IMG/VR virus record: IMGVR_UViG_3300026094_000035
Coordinates: 1 to 25,280 of that record
From: a virus
Length of the DNA: 25,280 nt
Reading direction: 5' to 3' (one strand)
In this document: piece by piece, positions 20,517-25,280 of the stretch
Position numbering within the stretch: the stretch's first letter is position 1
How the letters are laid out: every line of letters starts with the position of its first letter
Translations under genes and position numbers: made by a program
The notes under the pieces: generated by a model
The model's input: only the letters and a program-made list of their open reading frames with translations
Told to the model about the DNA's origin: nothing
The model's database searches: none

Positions 20517-21287
20517 TTAACCAATTACCCAAGTTAATGGAGCACTACCATCAACAAACAACTTCAAATTATCAATGGCTTTATCAACTTCCTGCTGACC
20601 TTCGGCTTTCATAGATGCACCGTTTAGTGCCGTACCACCCTGTGGACCAGCAATTGAGGCAAATTTTTCTCGTGCTTCACCAATAATCATTTTGGCAACT
20701 GCAGTCACACAATCTCTGAACCACTGAGAAATTTGAAAATCACTCAATAATACAAATTCTGGTTTTAAGTTATAAGTCCATAGAAGAACTTGTTCGCCAT
20801 TACCACGAGGTGACCGAACCATAGTCAATTTTTTAGTGACACGGTTAAAAGTATAGTTGATAAAACCACCAAACATTCTGGCAGCTAATTCTACATATTG
20901 AGTGTAATAATCATATGTTGCCAACCCACCGGAGGCGTTGAATGTAAGAAGGTAAGTGTTCAGCGTGGCAGAACTAAACGGGTCAAAGCTTGTACTAAAA
21001 GGACCGGTTGCATTACCAATAGTTCGGCGAAATATTTGTCTAACGGTTTGGACTTCTTGTGGAAGTTCATATGTACTTTGATACTCCTTGAGTTCCAAAA
21101 ACATATAACTTTCTTCAAACGCGTTTTCTGCACGTTGGCGATAAATGCCTAATGCTCTTTGATATGCTGCCTCTAAATGTTGTGGATCTAACTCAACATC
21201 AACAATCTCATCGCCAAGCATTAGACGAACATAGTCAAATAAATCTTTTTTTAATATATCAAGTGTGGTTGGATCTTGATCAGCCAT
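20517..21287 (-). CDS. 13: Neck protein gp13-like
   Basis: 256 aa (T4 gp13 is 309; marine homologues are about this size). The N-terminal helices, with DYVRLMLGDEIVDVELDPQH (18-37), an AYQRALGIYRQRAENAF helix (46-62), YMFLELKEYQSTYELPQEVQ (66-85) and a VRQIFRR strand-helix, match the connector-like layout of cyanophage proteins named gp13. The C-terminal half holds an ISQWFRDCVTAVAKMIIGEA helix (186-205) and ends with LTWVIG. gp13 forms a ring below the portal, with gp14, to which the tail attaches. It has its own late promoter and AAGGA ribosome site. The call is by layout and remembered homologues; a general connector/adaptor is the alternative. Confidence 0.6.
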   Translation of the reverse strand: MADQDPTTLDILKKDLFDYVRLMLGDEIVDVELDPQHLEAAYQRALGIYRQRAENAFEESYMFLELKEYQSTYELPQEVQTVRQIFRRTIGNATGPFSTSFDPFSSATLNTYLLTFNASGGLATYDYYTQYVELAARMFGGFINYTFNRVTKKLTMVRSPRGNGEQVLLWTYNLKPEFVLLSDFQISQWFRDCVTAVAKMIIGEAREKFASIAGPQGGTALNGASMKAEGQQEVDKAIDNLKLFVDGSAPLTWVIG

Positions 21288-21289
21288 AA

Positions 21290-21311
21290 TACTGGAATTC
21301 CTTGTCCAGTA
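21290..21311 (-). promoter_or_regulatory. Hairpin with the gp13 ribosome site in its loop
   Basis: TACTGGA and TCCAGTA form a 7-bp stem. On the minus strand, the 8-nt loop CAAGGAAT carries the AAGGA ribosome site of gp13. The upstream arm lies before the predicted late transcription start, so only read-through transcripts would fold it. Confidence 0.5.
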
Positions 21312-21317
21312 TTTATC
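21310..21317 (-). promoter_or_regulatory. T4-type late promoter for gp13
   Basis: GATAAATA on the minus strand overlaps the stop codon of the 378-aa gene. The predicted start near 21304 leaves a 17-nt leader beginning CAAGGAATT, then ATG 21287. Confidence 0.6.
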
Positions 21318-22449
21318 GGACCGACAATAATATTAAGTTATCATTTCCACGACCGTTGAACTTAATCTCTGTGGCTTTGATATCCTTAAACCACTTTCTT
21401 GCTTTCGGAACACTGCATTTTTTAAACTCTGCCAACTGATCTTTTGGTTTTCTCAATGTTTTTTGACAAGATGCTTTTGGATCAAAGCCAACAATAGTGG
21501 TGCCTTTTACCGTAAATGTTTTTATCATTGGATCCGGAACAACATGAATTAGCTTACGCTTTTTAGTATCATACAACCAAGCTTCTGTAGCATCCACTAA
21601 TTTTGTAGGCGAAACACTCTTGAGTTTAAATTCTTCAAATTCTTTAAGATATTTGAACTTCGCTACACGCTTTTCAGGGCTGATTGGTTTCTTCTTTCGT
21701 GGAGCACGGCTATTTTTCTTAAGTTGAACGTAACTATTACAATCCGCAATAACTTGTTCAGCAAATTTAATCATATTTCGGATGTCAATCTTTCCGAAAT
21801 TGCTGTATCCTTCAGTAAGATCACTATCACTGCCAGACTGAACTGTATGTAATTCAGTCAAAAAGTTGTTCCAATGATCAGTAATTACTCCCATCTGTTG
21901 AGGGACTACATTGTATGACTGTAAGATTTCAATGGGTTTGTACTTTTTATCCATACGAGTACCATTGACAATCATATCGTCAAACATGCCTTCTATTTCA
22001 CCACCTGCTTCTAAAGCAATTTCTTTAAGGCGATCTTGAATATTAGGCTTTTTAGTGTTTTCATCAGATTTTTCTGTTTCTTTTTGCTTTTCTGCACGGG
22101 CTGAAGATACTACATCTTCAATAACACCAGACTCAGATTCATTCAGTACAAAACCGCGTGTTGCCATTCTGGCTAACCACCCGGCTGACAAAATAAAAAC
22201 ACTACTTGAACTGTTTCGAATTGCTCGGGCATCTTGTTTGCGATCATTGCCCTCAAGCCACTCAATAAGACATTGACGTGCTTCTTTTGCATCATGGTTG
22301 TAGTTGTACCAATTCAATGATGCAATCAACGCCAAACGCCGTTCGCTATCTGATTCAAATTCAGTTTCCCATACAGGCTCAACACCAACATACTTGGTTT
22401 CGCCCGATCTTGGTTTTAATACTCGCTTTTTTTGCTGAGTTGGAGCCAT
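21313..22449 (-). CDS. Conserved marine T4-like phage protein of unknown function
   Basis: 378 aa. The N terminus is basic (QQKKRVLKPRSG); a helical region follows, with LALIASLNWYNYNHDAKEA around 39-57 and WLEGND near 64-69. A charged linker at about 120-140 precedes a central helical domain. The second half has a basic hinge, RAPRKKKPISPEKRVAKFKY, near 249-268, then EFKLKSVSPTKLVDATEAWL and YDTKKRKLIHVV. I recall similarly built proteins in many cyanophages, where they are unnamed. No catalytic motif is seen. The ATG has an AAGGA site 9 nt upstream. It runs directly into the gp13 promoter. DNA binding is possible from the basic hinge, but that is weak inference. Confidence 0.65.
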   Translation of the reverse strand: MAPTQQKKRVLKPRSGETKYVGVEPVWETEFESDSERRLALIASLNWYNYNHDAKEARQCLIEWLEGNDRKQDARAIRNSSSSVFILSAGWLARMATRGFVLNESESGVIEDVVSSARAEKQKETEKSDENTKKPNIQDRLKEIALEAGGEIEGMFDDMIVNGTRMDKKYKPIEILQSYNVVPQQMGVITDHWNNFLTELHTVQSGSDSDLTEGYSNFGKIDIRNMIKFAEQVIADCNSYVQLKKNSRAPRKKKPISPEKRVAKFKYLKEFEEFKLKSVSPTKLVDATEAWLYDTKKRKLIHVVPDPMIKTFTVKGTTIVGFDPKASCQKTLRKPKDQLAEFKKCSVPKARKWFKDIKATEIKFNGRGNDNLILLSVR

Positions 22450-22630
22450 TTTAATATTCCTTTTGAATCAAGATATATATATACACTTATATGTTGTATT
22501 AGAATTTATTTTTTATTTAATCTGCTTTGCAGACAATATCATCCTCGATATTCTGTGTCAACTTGGCAATATTTACATTTACAAATACGCATATTAATAT
22601 GAAAAATAATCAAAGATTGGAGAATGATCA
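22450..22630. other. Divergent intergenic region
   Basis: 181 nt, very AT-rich, between the 378-aa gene and the phosphoribosyltransferase. It contains an alternating AT tract near 22473-22482, a perfect 12-bp palindrome CATATTAATATG (22590-22601) and a sigma70-like pair for the rightward gene. No RNA gene or ORF is seen. Confidence 0.6.
22572..22600 (+). promoter_or_regulatory. Candidate host-type promoter for the phosphoribosyltransferase
   Basis: TTTACA (5 of 6 to the -35 consensus) and TAATAT (4 of 6 to the -10) are separated by exactly 17 nt and end 30 nt before the GTG start. The -10 lies inside the palindrome CATATTAATATG. No T4-type late element is seen here, which fits early expression by host polymerase. 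Confidence 0.4.
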
Positions 22631-23185
22631 GTGAAAAAAGTGTACTACTCTTGGCAAGACGTTGAAAGACAGTGTCAAAGTATTGTAAATCAAATTGCAA
22701 AAGATTCGTGGTTACCAGACTATGTTGTAGGCATTACAAGAGGCGGCAATGTTCCCGCTACTGTTATTTCTCATATGCTGGGTCTTCGTTGTGAAGCATT
22801 GAAAGTTGCATTGCGAGACGGCGGTGAACGTGAGTCTAACCTTTGGATGGCAGAAGATGCATTTGGTGTTGTTTATGATGAAAAATACCAAAGCCGCTGG
22901 GATGTAGATCTAAGAAAAAACATTCTTATTATTGATGATATCAACGACACAGGAGATACACTTAACTGGATTCAGCAAGATTGGCAAAACTCATGTTTTC
23001 CACATGAAGAATATGCATGGAGCAGCGTATGGGAGCGAAATGTTCGTTTTGCCACGCTTGTGCATAACATCCCAAGCGAGTTTGATTCTCTTTCCTATTA
23101 CGCTGCAGAGATCAATAAATCAGAAAATCCTGAGTGGATATGTTTTCCTTGGGAATATGCGGGAAAGTATGAGTACCATGGTTGA
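22631..23185 (+). CDS. Phosphoribosyltransferase, purine-salvage type
   Basis: 184 aa. The PRPP-binding loop is ILIIDDINDTGDTL at residues 98-111, with the expected paired acids and TGDT. An N-terminal GITRGGNVPATVI (34-46) forms the first PRPP-contact loop. Both are as in type I purine phosphoribosyltransferases such as xanthine-guanine PRT. The reaction joins a purine base to PRPP to give the nucleotide. Base specificity (guanine, xanthine, hypoxanthine) cannot be read. The middle, with GERESNLWMAEDAFGVVYDE, is a hood-type insertion. The start is GTG, fixed by a GGAG site 8 nt upstream; the nearer ATG at 22624 is out of frame. It converges on GMP reductase with a 5-nt gap, so the two probably act in one salvage pathway, expressed from opposite strands. 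Confidence 0.85.
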   Translation: MKKVYYSWQDVERQCQSIVNQIAKDSWLPDYVVGITRGGNVPATVISHMLGLRCEALKVALRDGGERESNLWMAEDAFGVVYDEKYQSRWDVDLRKNILIIDDINDTGDTLNWIQQDWQNSCFPHEEYAWSSVWERNVRFATLVHNIPSEFDSLSYYAAEINKSENPEWICFPWEYAGKYEYHG

Positions 23186-23190
23186 GCATC

Positions 23191-24363
23191 TTACTTGCCA
23201 ATAGTCTTTGACTCAAACACTCGGGTATGAGTATCTGAACACCGAACAAACGTAGCACACTTTGGTAGATTTTTTAACTTTTCTGCACCTGCATAGGTAC
23301 AAGCCGATCTTACGCCGCCAAGAATTTCCTGTACCACAGGCTGCAGGTCGCCTTTATAATCTACAAGAACTGTTCTACCCTCAGAAGAACGGTAATCTTT
23401 TAATCCACCAAAATGTTTATCATTGGCAGTTTTTGAACTCATACCATAAAACTCAACAAACTTTCGTTCTTCAACCTTATGTCCAGTCCATGTCCATTCA
23501 GTTTGCCCATCTGCTAGAGTTCGCCGTTTTGCATCTAGTTCGCCAGTTTCAAAGAGACGAGTAATGACTTCGCCGCCGCCTTGATCCGTACCTGCAAGCA
23601 TCCCACCCAGCATTACAAAATCAGCACCAGCAGCGAAGGCTTTGGCAACATCGCCTGACGAAGTACAACCCCCGTCAGCGATAATATGTCCACCTAAGCC
23701 GTGTGCAGCGTCGGCACACTCAATCACAGCAGATAATTGTGGATAACCTACGCCTGTGGCAAGTCTCGTCGTGCATGCGGATCCCTGACCAATCCCGATC
23801 TTGACTATATCAACACCATTAAGAATAAGTTCTTCGGTCATTTCACCAGTGACTACATTACCCGCAATAATGACAACGTGTGGGAATTGATTTCTAAAGT
23901 CTTTGACAAAATCAACAAAACGTTCGGAATATCCGTTTGCCACGTCAATGCACACATACTTAATATCTGTCTGCAGTCTGTCATACACTGCTTCAAAATG
24001 TATAAGGTCTTGTTCAGAAATGCCAATAGATACTGCTACATAATCAGTGAGGTAGTCTGGACCGTCATCAAAAAAATCAATCAATGCTTCTTCTGAATAC
24101 GTTTTAACAAGACACGTAAACAATCCCAGACTGGCTAATTTTTCAGCAACAGCCATTGTTCCAACCCCGTCCATATTAGATGCCATAACAGGAATGCCAT
24201 GGTAATGATGGTCTTCCCAACTATGATGATCAAATGCTGGCTCATAATTTATAAATGCAAACCTGCGTTCAAGATCAACTTCTTTACGCGAACTCAGGGT
24301 AGACCGCTTGGGTCGGATCAAAACATCTGAATAATCTAATTTAAGATCATTTTCTAATCGCAT
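23191..24363 (-). CDS. guaC: GMP reductase
   Basis: 390 aa, longer than the approximately 347 of E. coli GuaC. Key blocks: LDYSDVLIRPKRSTL (9-23), PVMASNMDGVGT (58-69), the catalytic loop KIGIGQGSACTTR (188-200) with Cys197, TGVGYPQLSAV (203-213), ADGGCTSSGDVAKAFAAGAD (229-248), FVMLGGMLAG (249-258), FYGMSS near 304 and YRSSEGRTV after it. There is no CBS pair, and the FYGMSS and SAVIECADAAHGL pattern is that of GMP reductase rather than IMP dehydrogenase. The enzyme makes IMP from GMP with NADPH. An insertion at about 268-297 explains the extra length. The ATG has AAGGA 8 nt upstream. It is an unusual auxiliary gene beside neck genes. Confidence 0.9.
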   Translation of the reverse strand: MRLENDLKLDYSDVLIRPKRSTLSSRKEVDLERRFAFINYEPAFDHHSWEDHHYHGIPVMASNMDGVGTMAVAEKLASLGLFTCLVKTYSEEALIDFFDDGPDYLTDYVAVSIGISEQDLIHFEAVYDRLQTDIKYVCIDVANGYSERFVDFVKDFRNQFPHVVIIAGNVVTGEMTEELILNGVDIVKIGIGQGSACTTRLATGVGYPQLSAVIECADAAHGLGGHIIADGGCTSSGDVAKAFAAGADFVMLGGMLAGTDQGGGEVITRLFETGELDAKRRTLADGQTEWTWTGHKVEERKFVEFYGMSSKTANDKHFGGLKDYRSSEGRTVLVDYKGDLQPVVQEILGGVRSACTYAGAEKLKNLPKCATFVRCSDTHTRVFESKTIGK

Positions 24364-24489
24364 TGCGTATTTCCTTTTGTTTTACAGACCAGAATATATA
24401 GCCGTTTATTCTGAATATGCAGATTTATTCCTATATTAAAAATATATCAGTCCTAATATGAGTTGTCAACTTGACGCTAAATACATTTA
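24364..24489. other. Divergent intergenic region between GMP reductase and gp14
   Basis: 126 nt, AT-rich. It holds a perfect inverted repeat GTCAA-C-TTGAC (24465-24475) just before the rightward late -10 at 24477. On the leftward side are the GMP reductase ribosome site and TATATATT, which could be a -10; no clear -35 was found. No ORF or RNA gene is seen. Confidence 0.55.
24477..24483 (+). promoter_or_regulatory. Late -10 element adjacent to gp14 start
   Basis: CTAAATA on the plus strand, 6 nt before ATG 24490; no Shine-Dalgarno lies between. The predicted start of transcription falls at the base before the ATG or on it. Confidence 0.55.
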
Positions 24490-25280
24490 ATGCCTAGATT
24501 ATCATTATATCGCCCAAATCGTACAAACGATTACAAGTTCATTGACCGCCGTGCATCAGAAATGTACACAATCGGTGGTGCTGATTTATATTTGCACAAA
24601 TATTTGGGCCCGGGCTCAAAAGAAGAATCAAATGATGCAACACAACCGGCATATAATGAAACTGATCCCAGTTTTATTGAAGATGTTTTACTATTAGAAA
24701 ACCGTGATAGGGAATATGATCCAGATGTATATGTCATGAGAGGTATATATAATATACAGGACATAGACTTTGATTTGAGTCAGTTTGGTTTATTCTTAAA
24801 TAATGATACTCTTTTTATAACTTTTCATTATAATAATATGATTGACACACTTGGTCGGAAAATAATGGCGGGTGATGTTTTAGAAGCACCAAATCTAAAA
24901 GACTATCACCCACTTGATCCAGACAATACTAAAGCGTTGCCAAGATATTACGTGGTGCAAGATGCTGCATTTGCTGCTGAAGGTTTCTCGCCCACATGGC
25001 AACCGCACTTGTGGCGTGTCAAGGCTGTTCCGATGACAGGAAGCCAAGAATACAATGATATATTAAAAGACCCCTTTGAGCAAGAAAATCAATGGGATTC
25101 ACAAAACTTTTATCCAGAGGGAACTGTCGTGGTTGATGGAGATACCTATTATGAGGCTACACAAAATGTCCCATCTGGTACTGATATAGAAGATACCGAT
25201 TATTGGCAGGAATACACCCCAGATAGTTTGGGTGATAATATTACCACACTTTCTAAAGATCTGCAGTTTAACCAACAAAT
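24490..25280 (+). CDS. 14: Neck protein gp14-like (partial, runs off right edge)
   Basis: 263 residues are readable and the frame is open to the edge. The start MPRLSLYRPNRTNDYKF, then EMYTIGGADLYLHKYLG (24-40), DATQP (47-51), IEDVLLLENRDREYDPDVY (62-80), MRGIYNIQDIDFDLSQFGLF (82-101) and RYYVVQDAAFAAEGFSPTW (150-168), followed by PHLWRVKAVPMTGSQEYNDIL, match marine T4-like proteins that I recall annotated as gp14. In T4, gp14 completes the neck with gp13. The later part, from about 215, has a FYPEGTVVVDGDTYYEATQN block like carbohydrate-binding 5/12-type repeats. It is transcribed rightward, opposite to gp13, and has a late element immediately before the ATG. Confidence 0.65.
   Translation, partial: MPRLSLYRPNRTNDYKFIDRRASEMYTIGGADLYLHKYLGPGSKEESNDATQPAYNETDPSFIEDVLLLENRDREYDPDVYVMRGIYNIQDIDFDLSQFGLFLNNDTLFITFHYNNMIDTLGRKIMAGDVLEAPNLKDYHPLDPDNTKALPRYYVVQDAAFAAEGFSPTWQPHLWRVKAVPMTGSQEYNDILKDPFEQENQWDSQNFYPEGTVVVDGDTYYEATQNVPSGTDIEDTDYWQEYTPDSLGDNITTLSKDLQFNQQ

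Noticed and set aside
23191-24363. IMP dehydrogenase as the identity of the 390-aa enzyme
   Set aside because: No CBS domain pair, and the FYGMSS and SAVIECADAAHGL blocks are those of GMP reductase.
24531-24764. 77-aa minus-strand open frame
   Set aside because: It lies opposite the gp14-like gene, whose plus-strand protein is recognisable through the whole interval.
4-25280. tRNA genes, CRISPR arrays, insertion sequences, integrase or attachment sites
   Set aside because: None was recognised on either strand by eye. Short repeats found are coding-module repeats, not arrays.

Overview
The window is about 25 kb of a T4-like marine myovirus genome, most likely a metagenome-assembled relative of the cyanophage and pelagiphage T4-type lineages. 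The evidence is a recognisable T4-type late module (tail sheath gp18, tail tube gp19, a second tube-domain protein, head-completion nuclease gp4, small terminase gp16, neck proteins gp13 and gp14 and dNMP kinase gp1). These are mixed with short hypothetical families that I know mainly from marine T4-like phages. Coding is very dense. Genes often overlap by ATGA or abut exactly, and the DNA is AT-rich. No tRNA, rRNA, CRISPR or insertion sequence was seen. The host cannot be told from this sequence.

Most genes run leftward on the minus strand. From right to left: GMP reductase (24363-23191); then, past a plus-strand phosphoribosyltransferase (22631-23185), an uncharacterised 378-aa protein, neck gp13, a small basic protein, a DEDDh exonuclease, a membrane protein and gp1 kinase. 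A plus-strand HNH-like zinc protein (18273-18620) is embedded next. Leftward transcription resumes with sheath gp18, a terminator, tube gp19, a tube-domain paralogue, a 119-aa protein, gp4 and gp16. After these come a 188-aa protein with a T4-like capsid-targeting N terminus, two giant modular acidic proteins (837 and 958 aa), several small virion-type proteins, a 446-aa structural protein, a methyltransferase, a 76-aa protein and two tandem PcfJ-like paralogues. The second paralogue runs off the left edge. A gp14-like neck gene starts rightward at 24490 and runs off the right edge.

Late transcription appears to use a T4-type -10 element. (A/G)ATAAATA lies upstream of gp13, gp18, gp19 and the 188-aa gene, each with a short leader and a good Shine-Dalgarno. 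A second class of start has TAAATA only 5-7 nt from the ATG and no Shine-Dalgarno, as if the mRNAs were leaderless.

The most interesting system is a probable capsid-cargo and processing set. It comprises a near-copy of the T4 internal-protein targeting peptide at the start of the 188-aa protein, related N termini on other small proteins, and two mosaic proteins. The mosaics carry many hydrophobic-x-Glu/(Ala, Ser, Gly, Thr) motifs between compact modules, as expected for substrates of a gp21-type prohead protease. The modules include a block shared by both proteins, a DUF3008-like block, a dockerin-like calcium loop, tandem helical repeats and a PNCVP-type Cys module. A second theme is purine salvage: a phosphoribosyltransferase and a GMP reductase sit convergently beside the neck genes.
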